A stretch of DNA of 64,000 nt from assembly GCA_034440615.1 (NCBI GenBank), contig JAOTOM010004950.1, forward strand, positions 248,001-312,000. The letters run 5' to 3'. The translations under genes and the position numbers were made by a program. This stretch comes from Ashinkailepas kermadecensis. Taxonomy: Eukaryota; Arthropoda; Thecostraca; Neolepadidae. Positions 1 through 11,010 of the stretch are shown piece by piece (positions within the stretch are counted from its first letter, which is position 1; each line of letters begins with the position of its first letter). A model generated the notes under the pieces. It was not told the DNA's origin. It saw nothing but the letters and a program-made list of their open reading frames with translations, and did not search any database.

Positions 1-1250
1 CTTCTGCAGAACTGTCCGATTGTTCCTTCTCCATCGTCTCCCCTCCTGTATGCCTCTGTAAGCAAAGAAAACGTTACTCTGTGAGAACAGAAACAACAGG
101 ATTGGGCAGGTCTGTCACATGTGGTACACAAGGGAAATATGACCATACAAAATATAAATGCAGCTATGACCAAAAACAAAAGCAAACAAACATGAGTGGC
201 TGGGGTGTCATTTTGCATACCATGGGAGGCCTAGATGCCTACCCAACGTCAAACTATGCCAACACAATGGCGGGCTCTATTTTTCCAATGTGAACATGGT
301 AATGACAGAATCATTATGATATTGGTGCACCAGCATCCCATGATTAATTTTGCACCCGTGTATTAGAATATAAAAATATTTTTCACAAGGTAATGCAAGA
401 GTGGGGAAAGTCCATCAAAACATGGCAAAGATTAAGTATGTACTTCATAACTGCACCTAGCCAGCTGAAAGTGACTACATAATTCACAAAGCATCCATTT
501 GTCAAACAGATATAGAACATAATGGAGCAAACGAAAATATTTACAGGAAAGTGTAAAAGTTAATTATGGGTGTTATCTCACACCTAAATCAGAAAAATTT
601 AAGATATCGAGGTACACATTTCCCACGACTAATCTTCTTGTTTTGACTAATTCATTGTTGTTCCCAAATATTCCAAATGTAAAATTTCATAAAATGAATA
701 GCAGGACCAGTGACGTCGCCACGGAATTCTAGTGGGGGCAAGGATCAAAAGTGGCCTCCTGCCCCACCCCATAGGGCCTCACTGTTTTTTGTATCATGCT
801 GTTTTGTGGATTGAAACGTTGGCATAAATGATAACTCAACATTCGTACCAAGAACAGCACTAACCATTTGTCGAACCATTGTCTCCAATCAGGTTCGATT
901 TATTCATCGCGACTTTTGCATTCTTGTACATGATGCACAGATCACATGTGATAAATGGATGCTCACGGGACCGTCTAGTAACGTACCGCTCATACGCACC
1001 GTGACGATGCGCCTAAGCGGTGCGATTTCATAGTTTACACCGTCTCGCCAAATATGACCACGTTGAGAAAGACAGCGTACAAGGACATACACAACCTATG
1101 GAACATCAATACAAAATGTATGTATTGCAAATAATAAACCTTGCCACGAAAGCTTTGGCAATCTTGCTCTGAACAATCCAGCTACCTCAAACTGATACCT
1201 GCCCTTGTTTGCTCTACCTGCATAGTGAAAAAGTTAAATCCACATGTGTT
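1..1250. other. Gene-poor AT-rich stretch
   Basis: I see no supported gene here. Open frames are short and lack recognisable domains. A GC-rich patch near 715-775 resembles the purine-rich 'ggggc' class of repeats found elsewhere in the window, but I could not find target-site duplications around it. Confidence 0.6.
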
Positions 1251-1254
1251 AAGA

Positions 1255-1460
1255 GGGATAAAGGGAATAGGGCTGGATAGCGAGGGTAGATAGGCATTGA
1301 TAGGTGTGTGGGATGTTGGTGGTGGTTTCTTTAGGATGTGGTGATGGTTGGGGTAGGTCTTTTTGCCAGGCTTATGGTATCTTGCAGTTACAGACTTAAC
1401 TGGATGGGCCCATGTGGCTCTAAAGACTCTATGACTTTATGATTGTATGACTTTACTAAC
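1255..1460 (+). mobile_element. CR1-like LINE 3' end fragment
   Basis: The segment ends in 'gatgggcccatgtggctc' followed by a degenerate 'tatgactttatgattgtatga' style tail. This parallels the 3' UTR of the CR1-like LINE at 27.8-30.86 kb, which has 'aagggcccttgtggctcata' then 'tgtctttatgtctatatga'. I infer a 5'-truncated copy of a related LINE. No coding sequence remains. The similarity is short, so confidence is limited. Confidence 0.4.
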
Positions 1461-1469
1461 TGTAGCCTA

Positions 1470-1765
1470 ACCTTCCATGCAATAAGGATTTTTTTAATTA
1501 AGAAGTTTGGAACAATTTTGGATAAAAATTGTCAAGTTAAAAACTAGCCTAAGCTAGAGTGAACCGTTTTTTTTTATTTTTTTTTTAGGGGGGCGAAATC
1601 ATTTATTCTTGAACGTTTTTATCACTTACAACAAAAGCCTAACCTAACCAAACTTTACCAAACCTAACCCCTTTGTATGTTTCATTGAGGTAAAAGGTTT
1701 GCAAAACTTGTCTTGTGGTTACCTTAAACTGCAATGATACCATTTTAATGCCCAACCCCAAGGTT
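1470..1765 (-). repeat. TTAGG-rich TIR family fragment
   Basis: The reverse complement matches the core of the repeat family clustered at 33-36 kb: a tract with 'ttaaggtaaccacaagacaag', then a 'catacaaagggg' stretch, then TTAGG-like 'ggttaggtt'. The order and spacing are the same as at 17.9 kb and 33.7 kb. Terminal inverted repeats are not visible in this copy, so it is a partial element. Confidence 0.6.
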
Positions 1766-2381
1766 TTCTGCTGAAAGTGAACACAAAAATGGTGAGTGAC
1801 AGCATGCCAAAATAAGGCATACCTATTCCCATATCAATTTGACATCTTGTTTGAACAATCTGAGGTCAGGTCATCCACATTCACCAAGTTAGTATAGGTC
1901 AAGTAAGGTCACCTCCAAACAAGTTCAACCAGCAGTCATGCTTTAATTGGCAAAGATATTTGAATGAAACTTTCATTGCATACTTCTCTTCTGAAATTCA
2001 ACAAGATGAGCCAGAGTATTTTTTTTGCTTTTCCATGGCATATTTGCTTGCATGCTATTTGGCTAAAATTTAAGATTCCAGCTAAGATAAACACTTTCTA
2101 TGAGGATATGTTAGAAGAACATCAAGAATTACTAAAAAGGACATTCCTCAGTGCTCAACCATTATAAATATCAAATAAATCTTGAAAACTTGAAAATAAA
2201 ACTGAAAAAAATTACAAAGAAACTTATTTTTGTTTTGTGGCCATGGTCCATCTTGCCAGAAATCTCAAAGTATTACCCCTCACACTAGGTCGTTTTACAG
2301 TGGCAATTTGCTAGTCACCTTCCAGGTGACTAAAACATTCCAGATATGCACTAAAAATTATAGCATGCAGCATTTAATCTT
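1766..2381. other. No recognisable feature
   Basis: AT-rich sequence. I see no supported gene or repeat; the 67-codon frame at 1,964-2,167 has no recognisable domain. Confidence 0.5.
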
Positions 2382-2392
2382 AAAAAGAATTG

Positions 2393-2445
2393 ATTGATTG
2401 ATTGAATATTTGGGTTTAAGGGTGCACCAACTGCAGGGTCACTAT
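2393..2445 (-). mobile_element. 53-bp minimal LINE 3'-tail insertion
   Basis: On the minus strand this reads through '...gcagttggtgcacccttaa' into 'acccaaatattcaatcaatc', the same terminal module as the insertions at 27,745, 31,726, 36,409, 47,280 and 47,881. It is flanked by near-identical 11-mers (aaaaagaattg at 2,382-2,392 and aaaaataattg at 2,446-2,456), taken as a target-site duplication with one mismatch. Confidence 0.6.
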
Positions 2446-2456
2446 AAAAATAATTG

Positions 2457-3091
2457 GCTTCAATCAATTTCTGCACCTTTTTCAATGAGCACAATTATTG
2501 TTTGGTGGTGGAAAGAAAACAGTCCTAGAGTGTTTTTAGTATAATTTTAATCAGCCATTTTATATCACAAATATGTGAATCAGTTGTTACATGAGCATCC
2601 TACTCGTGTTGTGTTGTGAATGTTCATCATTTGTGGGGTGTGAGCATGTTGGGAGTATCAGGTATGGATGGATGCATAAACTTGGTTGGCATCAATTGAA
2701 GTATGCTTTTATTGTCATTTTATCTAATGTTGCTCAGAAAATTGACTTATTACCATAGCCTTTGCTAACTTAATCATAGTGCCACTTTGCCATCCAGCAG
2801 TAATATGTCAGCTGTCAGATTCCATAGAGCTCAGTGCAGTATCAACACAAATCAGAAAGTTCATTGTTATTTGCTCATGATCGCAAGTTTAATTCTACTT
2901 ATTTCAGCAGTGTCGATAGTAAAAACTATTTTGTGTTTCCAACTGCTGTGGGGATTTGAATCTGTGATTGTTTCTAACGTATGGATCATTATGTCAGGTC
3001 TCCTCACTCTTGTCCACAGCTTGTTCCTGAGCCCACATGACCTTGGAGCCAAAAGCTGCTGTAAAACCACCTTTTATCTCAACAAGTTATC
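2457..3091. other. No supported gene
   Basis: A 130-codon open frame (2,787-3,179) encodes a hydrophobic peptide, but it has no recognisable domain and runs into the MITE terminus at 3,094, so I do not call it a gene. Confidence 0.5.
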
Positions 3092-3093
3092 TA

Positions 3094-3909
3094 AGTCACC
3101 ATCAGCTGACCACCAGGAGCTGTTCGTGATGTTACTCAAATATACAGATAAAAATATCCCGCCAGGTACAGTGAATTAACTCAGGGGGGCATTAGGTTAG
3201 GTTAGCTTCGGTTATCCAGCTTTTGTACCTGAATGAGCACTTTCAAAATATCCCAGGTTATGCTTCTGCAGTGTTAAATTTCAAGAAAATGGGTGGAAAA
3301 CGCCACCTAATGAAATGTCAATCGACCTCCCTCCAGTGATAGATTATTTGTGAAATAAGGTAGAATATACCACTTTCTGGGTATTGAGTAGACATCCTTT
3401 CCAAGGAAGTGCTTCTTGCTTGTTGATGTGTGCTTATGAAATCTCCATGACATGTTTCTAACAGTATTTTGTGAATATGTATGATGCTTATGCTCACCAT
3501 TATGGACTGTGACACACAAGTACCTCATTACACAATTCGAGGTACAGAGATTATTTATGATCTATGATCTGTTAAACAATGCCATCTGTTGATACCATGG
3601 TATTGCAACTGTTGTAGTCAGCATAGGTATCCCTATATTAGTTGTCCCCAAAATTAAATGAAAAACATTCACCTATCAGTACACTATTGGCTCAAAATTG
3701 AGTTTGAAGGACTGAAACATTTTAATTATCATGTTTCCATGACCAATTTTGACATCCCACCATACATATTTTGACATCTCACACCTGATGAAAAACTATT
3801 ATTTTAACACTGTGCTTCTGGGTTCATTCAGTGCACCAGGCTTGAGGTTTTTATATGTATGTTTAAGTGGCATCACCAACAGCTGAATGGCACTCAGCTG
3901 ATGGTGACT
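3094..3909. mobile_element. MITE-like element with about 65-bp imperfect TIRs and TA target
   Basis: The left end begins 'agtcaccatcagctga' and the right end is its inverse, 'tcagctgatggtgact'. Inverted similarity continues about 65 bp inward, through a 'gttactcaaatataca'/'tgtatgtttaagtggc' block. A TA dinucleotide flanks both ends (3,092-3,093 and 3,910-3,911). The element is about 816 bp with no coding capacity. The same terminal module opens the satellite-bearing repeats at 7.73 kb and 25.69 kb. Internal sequence at 3,330-3,790 has an inverted relative at about 10,545-11,010. The TA duplication suggests a Tc1/mariner-type or similar transposase; that is inference. Confidence 0.65.
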
Positions 3910-3915
3910 TATAAG

Positions 3916-4913
3916 CAGAGTGGGAAACTTGGACATTTTCATGGACATTATTATTTTTTATGCATGGGATCTGTTTACCAGTAACCGACCAGAAAAACCT
4001 ATGCAGTACCTACATAATATGCATAAGTAATGTGCATTATCATTTTTGGTCAAATCAAATGTCAAAACATAGGAAAAAAGAAGTGAACAATGGATGGCAC
4101 CACCTGGCAGTGACTCGTAATAATCAGCAGTTTTGTCTCTCATAACTCACAAGAGCAATGCACTTTCATTTCACTGTTGGTCTCGGTACAAGGCTAGCCA
4201 TATGAAAAACAAACAAAAATACTTTGCATTTCACCCTTAGCACAGAGTGCATAACTACCTACTCAGCCAATTTCCTATGTAATATGAACGCAACTACGCT
4301 ACCACACACGCCACGGTTGGATGTGATCAAAGCAAAGGATCAGCCAAGGTCTTGTGTTTGCAGTATGACACTGTTAACAATGTGTTTAAAGTTGTTAATG
4401 GTTATGACGTCATACAAAAACTACCTTGCATCGATTGGTTGACAGACAGATTTCGGAACAGAAAACGCTAACGCAGCCAATTCTGATTGGTGGCCTCCGG
4501 GACTCCGGAGGACGTCTCTCAAAACTGTCCAACTTTCCCACCATACGGGTGGTAGGAACACAGGTTTTCCAAGATGCGGCTCCAGAGCCGGAGAACAGTA
4601 CTCGGTGCGCATGCGCATCATCTTGCAAGTTGCTGTTGGCACTTTGTCAGCAATTCCGGTAGTTGAGATTGATGGATTGTTTGAAGCTGGGGTCCGGCTG
4701 CTGACTGCCACAAAAAGTGGTTAGTTTGAGTGGTGACCATAAGTGGAATAACCAGCATTTTTGGGTGTCGTTCTGTGTTCGTTTTTATTGATATCTTTGT
4801 TCCCACATTTGTGTCAGAGTACATGTGAAGCCCATCCTATCCAGTATGAACCTGGAGTGCAAAAATGTTTTCAGAGATAAAATCTCTTAAGAAGTGCCTT
4901 AATTCCCACCCTG
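3916..4913. mobile_element. hAT-type nonautonomous element, copy 1
   Basis: The ends are 'cagagtgggaaactt' and the inverse of 'cagggtgggaattaa', a short TIR with the CAGRG start typical of hAT elements. A perfect 8-bp duplication, cttataag, flanks it (3,908-3,915 and 4,914-4,921). It is 998 bp. Copies at 18,676 and 47,769 share sequence end to end and have their own perfect 8-bp duplications. It carries the intact target site later hit by a gypsy element in copy 2 (near 4,489). A palindromic 'tgcgcatgcgca' at 4,606-4,617 resembles an NRF1-type site. No transposase domain is recognisable, so mobilisation in trans is inferred. Confidence 0.88.
3958..4143 (-). pseudogene. Conserved unknown ORF fragment inside hAT copy 1
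   Basis: A short frame is shared by all three copies of this hAT family (here on minus; 18,761-19,057 minus; 48,508-48,759 plus). Shared residues include 'ADYYESLPGGAIHCSLL' and 'GFSGRLLVNR'. Copies differ by indels and substitutions, and this one is 61 codons and truncated relative to the 98-codon version. I do not recognise the family. It may be a decayed transposase exon, a captured fragment, or a chance frame preserved by common descent. Confidence 0.3.
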
Positions 4914-4921
4914 CTTATAAG

Positions 4922-5560
4922 TTAGATACCTTGTTGATATGAAGACAACATGAGGGTAATGCTTGAAGATTACCTATTTTGCCCTCCTATTCCAATTCCA
5001 AATCAATTTTACCTCTAAAATAATTATCAAAAGGAACTCCTCAGAGCAAAAAGCATGTCAATAGTGACACTATACAGATCCTAGTGAAAAAAAATTGAGG
5101 GTGGTTTCTAGCCCTACTTGTACATGTTGCGCACTTCCTCATCACACCTCTTTGGTTTTTGTGTTATGTTTAGTTTGAAGATTAGAGTGAGTCTTATAAT
5201 GACCCCCCCCCCCCCACCACCACCACCAACAAGATGTGGTGTGAGGATCTGACTTGAAAGACAAGGTTTTCGAACCTTCCAGGTATGGTGTAGCATTATT
5301 AGCCAATTTTGAAATGCAATGAAAAATAAGGTGGCCTTGAACTTCCAGAACCAGAAGGATATGAACAACTACCTACCTAACATTACCTACAAATTGGTAC
5401 AATTACCAGAACCTGCAAATTAATAAAGAATGTCATATAATTATAATGTTCATGAAAGAAGCCTACAATTGAAGCAAAACAGATATTGGATTCAATTACA
5501 ATTGAACAGAAAACAGATATTGGGATGATTGTGGTTCAACATGTCAATTTTATGTTGAGT
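4922..5560. other. No gene; short CCA/poly-C tract
   Basis: Unassigned AT-rich sequence with a poly-C/(CCA)n run at about 5,205-5,230. No supported coding sequence. Confidence 0.6.
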
Positions 5561-5564
5561 AACA

Positions 5565-6025
5565 CAATGGGTATTATTGGAAACAAGGTAAAATTTGATT
5601 TTTTTAAATTTTAATAACATGGTGTATTTTAACATGAAAAAGAGGATGTGACCACTCATTTCCTCTGCAAATGATTACTTTTCAGTTTGCAAAGAAATAC
5701 GCCATCATAATCTTCACTCTAGAAACATAGTCCATCACCCATAATTATCCGTACCTGGTGCGTCACAGATGTGATAAAGAAGAAATTTAGGTATAATTGG
5801 AGATCAAGGTACATTTTGATTCTTTGTAATTTATATTTTGAAGACACGGTATTTTAACGTAAAAATGACGATGCGACAACTCATTTTCTCCGCAAATGAT
5901 TACTTTTTCACAGAAAAAGTTGGCATAGAAATAAATGATCAAAATCTTCACTACAAATATAGCACATCGCGTACAATTATCCGTACCTGGTGTGTCATAG
6001 ACGTGATAAAGAAGGAATTCAACAC
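5565..6025. repeat. Direct tandem duplication, about 230 bp units
   Basis: Unit 1 (about 5,565-5,790) and unit 2 (about 5,795-6,025) align in order: a 'caaggtaaaatttgatt'-like start, 'gtattttaac', 'actcatttcctctgcaaatgattact', 'atcttcact', and 'aattatccgtacctggtg' followed by 'gtgataaagaag'. The 'actcatttnctctgcaaatg' part also resembles the terminus of the TTAGG-rich TIR family at 33-36 kb. No coding sequence. Confidence 0.65.
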
Positions 6026-6109
6026 TTCATTTACTCGATTTAATACACTTTGACATCGAAAGCCTTACGTTTCTGCCTTAATTCGACATTTATTTCCGAG
6101 GTTTCACGC

Positions 6110-6690
6110 TCCCAAACCAACGCGTCCACAACGCGACCAAGGCCGGAAATTCCTTGCGATGCTGTAATCGTTCAGGGCAGCGCTGTCCAACACATCCTTG
6201 AAGGTTTAGTACGTATGTTTACTAAGAGAAGTGTGTTTAGTAAGAATATTTACTAAACTTCTGGAAGTTTAGTGAGTATTATTACTAAAGTTGTCCATGC
6301 AATGTCGCATATATTTGATGACGTCATGGCCGAAAAATTTGCTTTGGAGGATTCTGTTTTTTTCGGTTAGGTTAGATTATATTATGCTGTGATATATTTT
6401 ATATATTATGCTACATTATCTTAGTCTAGGTTACGTTAGGTTAGGTTACTTGATTACTCTGTGACATCAATAACCTTGCTTCTGGATTAATTCCATATAT
6501 ATATATATATATTCCAAACAAGGAATACTTGTAGCCAGACACATCTGTAACCTTCTACAAAGGCCGGAAGTTCCTTGTGATGCTCTTAATGTCAATGGCA
6601 GCGGTAAAAAAAATTCCCTAGATTTGATGATGTTGTGGCCGAATAGTTTCTTTGGAACAGTTCTGGTTTTCTGGTTAGGTTAGGTTAGGT
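6110..6690. repeat. Tandemly repeated TTAGG-bearing segment
   Basis: Two partial copies share 'aaggccggaaattccttg' (6,142 and 6,560) and 'tttgatgacgtcatggccgaa'/'tttgatgatgttgtggccgaa', each running into 'ggttaggttag'. A third partial copy resumes at 7,103 after the solo LTR, with 'gatatattatgctacattat' shared between about 6,395 and 7,130. A short TA microsatellite lies near 6,497. Confidence 0.55.
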
Positions 6691-7102
6691 TGTAGCGGGC
6701 CGCAACAGCGGGTTCGGCGAGCTAAGAGTGATGGCCAAAGCAGTGCGTCACGTTTACAGTCATGGCCCAAACGCCGCGCCACATTTGCCGTCATGGCCCA
6801 AACGCCGCTCCACATTCGCCCCGTCGGGGCGACACGCAACGCGTCATTACTCACCGCCCCCTCGCCGTAGCTAGCGGCGAGTTGACGCATGCGCAGGAGA
6901 AAACTAACACAGCTGTTGGGAAGTGTGACGCCGACGCGGCCGCAATACTAATGCGTTTGTATGTGACACTATATAGTCTACCGCCTTTCCGCGATTTCTC
7001 TCACTTGGAATCTCTCTGCAAATACAAGCAATCTTCTACACGCACAAATTTCTGGCAACATGCCATGGAGACAGTGTGGAGTGTGCGTTCAGCCACTCCA
7101 CA
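6691..7102 (+). mobile_element. Solo LTR of CsRn1-like gypsy element
   Basis: This starts 'tgtagcgggcc' and ends 'ccactccaca', matching the LTRs of the gypsy element at 19,312-24,258 along most of its length. Shared blocks include the repeated 'tcatggcccaaacgccgc' motif, the 'accgccccctcgccgtagct' block and the 'acacagctgttgggaagtgtg' block. No internal gag/pol follows. The immediate flanks are aggt and aggc, compatible with a mutated 4-bp target duplication. At 412 bp it is longer than either flanking LTR of the full element, partly from an extra 5' segment. Confidence 0.8.
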
Positions 7103-7189
7103 AGGCTACATTATGTTATGCTATAATATAGTTGATATATTATGCTACATTATCTTATTCTAGGTTAGGTTAGGTTATTTTTTCTATGA

Positions 7190-7700
7190 TTTATCCATTC
7201 ATACACCATTTTTCAATTCTCAACTGAGCAGAAGTCAGTAGACAAACCAGACACGGCCATGTGCAAAATATGCCACATATCAGTGTAAGTTTAGCTTTGC
7301 AGAGTATTGGCTGTGTTCCAGTATCTCACAGAATGATTCAGCTTTCTTTTCAGGACAATCATACAAGTTTATAATGTTAAACCAGACACTGCATTGTTTC
7401 AAACAACGTGGTGTCGTTCCTAGGGAGGATATTTGCTCAAATTGTTCCAAGGTCTGCCAGTATTTGTTTTTGTAATTCCATGGCTTCAAAATTCATCATT
7501 TTTTATCCAAGCATTGAAGCATTATAAGCTGCAGTCTGAATGCTGTGCTGGTCAGTCTGACACCATCTAGGTAAAAACGGATGAGCCACAGCCCAGATTG
7601 ATCCCATTAAGGTATGTAAATGTTTTGAGCAGTAACTCATAAAATACAGTGATGTCATAGCACAATTCCTCTGCATCGTGCCTATGGTCTCATCAATTAT
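7190..7700. other. No recognisable gene
   Basis: Unassigned sequence between the solo LTR region and the satellite-bearing repeat; no domain-bearing frame was seen. Confidence 0.5.
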
Positions 7701-8270
7701 ACCAACAACTGTCCAATTCAAAACAATGCATCCGAGTCACCGTCAGCTGACTTCCAGTCAGCTGATGGTAACGTCACTCAAACATACCGAGACAGCACAG
7801 GGAATTTCCTGCTTGGGGATGTGTGCAGATGCCATTTCACAGGCGTCACCAGGGCGTTCTCTGGTTGGGCTGGAGATTCAGATGCCACTTCAGGGACTCC
7901 ATCAATAATTTTCCATCTGGGTTGGTGTTTCAGATAGACTTCTGGACGGCAGAAATTTCACTCTGGGAGGGGGAGGGGGCAGTCCTGAAAAAGCCAATTC
8001 AGGGGTGTCACCAAGTATCGATCTCAGAGGGTGCTGCTTCAGATGGAACCTCAAAGGCGTAACCACTACATCGCTTCACTTATAGGCTGCGGTTGTGGGG
8101 GGTGCCAATTCAGAGGTGTCACCAACGAATTTTCGTGCCGAGGGTGTGCCTCAGGTCGCAATTCAAAGGCGTCCCCAGGTATCTGATTGCGGAGGTGCCA
8201 ATGCAAGGACGTAATCATAGATTTGTCTCCAGGGTACAGGTAGTTTCATCACAGGAGACGTCACTAGCGG
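7700..8270 (+). repeat. Leader segment of satellite-bearing repeat (plus copy)
   Basis: The sequence from 'acaatgcatccgagtcacc' (about 7,722) to about 8,270 recurs as an inverted copy at about 25,140-25,710, including 'aggcgtaaccactacatcgc', 'tcagaggtgtcacc' and a G-run/C-run tract. It starts with the same 'gtcaccgtcagctgac' terminal module as the MITE at 3,094 and leads directly into the 174-bp satellite. It is probably the end of a larger transposon carrying an internal tandem array; no protein is recognised. Confidence 0.6.
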
Positions 8271-9920
8271 ACATACATGGCCTTGGTTCACTCGGTAGAT
8301 GGCCAACATACATTATATACGATAGAATGCTTCTGATAAAGTATTACCCCTCCGACATACCCGCGCCCACATGTATATGAATGACACCCCACATACTCCG
8401 CGATGGTCTTTGAATGTGGTATCACCACAGGCGACATCATTAGCGGACACAAAATGGCCCCCACCCGGTATACGATCACCATGCATTATATACGGCACAA
8501 TGCTTATAACCCGTACGCACATGCATATAAATGACAACTCACATGCTCCGTCGTGCTCTTTGAAGGTGGTAACATCACAGGCGATGTCATTAGCCGACAC
8601 GCATGGCCCTGGTTCACTCGGTAGGTGGCCACCATGCAATATGTACCGCATAATGCTTCTGATCAAGTATTACCCCTCAGACATACCCATGCCCATGTAT
8701 ATATGAATGACACCCCGCATACTCGGTGGTGCTCTTTGAAGATGGTATCATCACAGGCGTCATCATTAGCTGACACAAAATGGCCCCCACCCGGTATATG
8801 ATCACCATGCATTATATACGGCAGAATGCTTCTGATCAAGTATTACCCCTCAGGCATACCTGTGCGCACATGAATATGAATGACAACTCGCATGCTCCGT
8901 GGTGCTCTTTGAAGGTGGTAACATCACAGGCGACGTCACTAGCGGATACAAAATGGCCCCCACCCGGTATATGATCACCATGCATTATATACGGCAGAAT
9001 GCTTCAGATCAAGTATTATCCCTCAGGCATACCCGTGTCCACATGGATATGAATGACACCCCACATACTCGGTGGTGATCCTTGAAGGTGGTATCATCAC
9101 AGGCGACGTCATTAGCGGACATACATGGCCCTGGTTCACTCGGTAGGTGGTCACCATGCATTATATAGCGCAGAATGCTTCTGATCAAGTATTACCCCTC
9201 AGACATACCCGTGCTCATGTGGATATGAATGACACCCTACAAACTTGGTGGTGCTCGTTGCAGGTGGTATCATCACAGGCAACATCATTAGCGGACACAC
9301 AATTTCCCCAACCCGTTATATGATCAACATGCATTATGTACGGCAGAATGCTTCTGATCAAGTATTACCCCTCAGACATACCCGTGCTCATGTGGATATG
9401 AATGACGCCGTACATACTCGGTGATGCTCTTTGAAAGGTGGTATCATCACAGGCGACGTCATTAGCGAAAACAAAATGGCCCCCCACCCGGTATATGATC
9501 ACCATGCATTATCTACGGCAAAATGCTTCTGATCAAGTATCCCCACAGACATACCCGTGCCCACATGGTGATCGGATGCGGGGTGTCATTGGCGAATGAC
9601 ACCCCGCATGCTCGGTGGTTCTCTTTGAAGGTGGTATCATCACAGGCGACGTCATTAGCGGACACACATGGCCCTGGCATACTCGGTAGGTGGTCACCAT
9701 GCATTACATACCGCAGAATGCTTCTGATCAAGTATTACCCTTCAGACATACCCGTGCCCACATGGATATGAATGACACCCCACATACTCGGTGGTGCTGT
9801 TTGAAGGTTGTATCACCACAGGCGACGTCATTGGCAGACACAAAATGGCCCCCACCCGGTATATGATCACCATGCATTATATACGGCAGAATGCTTCTGA
9901 ACAAGTATACCCCTCAACAT
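8270..9920 (+). repeat. 174-bp satellite array, block 1
   Basis: About nine imperfect units with a period near 174 bp. Landmarks recur in order: 'cttctgatcaagtattaccc', 'atgaatgacaccccacatac', 'ggtggtatcatcacaggcga', 'acaaaatggcccccacccgg', 'atgcattatatacggcag'. 174 is a multiple of 3, so long frames run through on both strands, but units carry indels and no domain is seen; I treat it as non-coding. Each unit has a 'gacgtcatta' half-CRE-like motif and an 'aaaatggcc' YY1/Pho-like core. A perfect 15-bp inverted repeat lies at 9,576-9,590/9,595-9,609. Confidence 0.85.
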
Positions 9921-10179
9921 ATGTGTTGTTGTATAAAAATTATTTTGGGGGCGGGGGCAAAGAGCTACATGATTGGTGTAGGTATAAGATGTTGCTGTTT
10001 CACACCCGCACCGAAGGAGTGGGCGGAATCCGCCCATTTCTCCTGTTTTTTTTTGCATTAACTCATAAACGGGCGGCGATATTGTAATGCAACCATGTGA
10101 GTTTGTGAAAAATCGATAAGCGCGACCTATGCAACACAAAATCGAAATAATCAGTTAGTAAAAATAGGAAATGCGGGGG

Positions 10180-10430
10180 TGCCAAATCGACCGACCTGGC
10201 GGTGGCCGGCTAGCGTTCAAGGTCACAAAGGCATCGTCGGTGCGGTGAGGCACCCTATCACGACCTCATTTGACCTTATATGCCTATTGTCATGAAATTT
10301 GTAGTTCACTACATCCGTAATCTACTCTCCAAATTGTGTGCTTATAGCTTCAGTAGTTTTCTAAATCTTAGAGAAAGGGCCGAATCCATCATGTGCGTGG
10401 TATGTGAGAGGCCCTCCGGCGCTCGTGCTT
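10180..10430 (+). repeat. Dispersed repeat shared with 49.08-49.27 kb
   Basis: The order 'gacctcatttgaccyt', 'tgtcatgaaa', 'gttcactacagccgtaat', 'ctccaaattktgtgctt', 'tatgtgagaggc' is shared with about 49,090-49,265. The copies are diverged and have no visible ends. No coding. Confidence 0.5.
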
Positions 10431-10544
10431 ATCGACTCTGTCATCAATTATGCTTGCATGCTAGATTTAGGACACTTAATCTGCTGATAGGATAAATTTG
10501 CAATTGATGTGATGCTCAAGCAGCGTTAAAATAATGATTTATCG

Positions 10545-11010
10545 TTAGGTGTGAGATGTCGAAACGAGTACGGCAGGATGTCGAATTCGCCATGGAAGTA
10601 ATGTTATTTATAATCGTGTAAGTCCTGCAAACCCAGCTTTGAGATAATTGCGCACATATGACTGTTCCCGTTTTGCACGTTTTGAAATGCATCTTATCTG
10701 GATATACCGATATCAACGGTAACGATGCAAACACCTATGCTATAAACTGGCATTATATGACATAGCGCATCATAGGTAATCTCTTCACCTGAAATTTCCC
10801 TACGAGATGTTCTTTATCACGATCTCAGATCCGTTATGGTGAGCAAAATTATGATGCTTGCTAACGGGATACAGTTAGAAACGAGGCATACAGACTTCAC
10901 AAACATGCACCAATAAACACGATGGCGATATTTCTTTGGGAAGGATGTCGATTCAGTGTTCATTAAGTGGTATATTCCACCCTATTTCGCGAATAATTTA
11001 TCACTGTGCT
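10545..11010 (-). repeat. Inverted relative of the 3.1-3.9 kb MITE interior
   Basis: The reverse complement of about 10,950-11,010 matches 3,336-3,405 (cagtgatagattattt..., ...tagaatataccactt..., ...gacatcctttcc). About 10,545-10,610 matches the segment with repeated 'gacatc' near 3,750-3,785. Ends are not defined. Confidence 0.5.

Noticed and set aside
712..775. Small hAT starting cagtgacgtcgccacgg and ending cctcactg
   Set aside because: The ends look plausible but flanking 8-mers do not match and the size is only about 63 bp.
2787..3179. 130-codon hydrophobic plus-strand frame, possible membrane protein
   Set aside because: No recognisable family, overlaps the MITE terminus at 3,094 and an opposing frame; AT-rich sequence often gives hydrophobic chance frames.
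8313..8706. Overlapping 111- and 117-codon frames on both strands
   Set aside because: They are a by-product of the 174-bp satellite period being a multiple of three; indels between units and no domain argue against coding.
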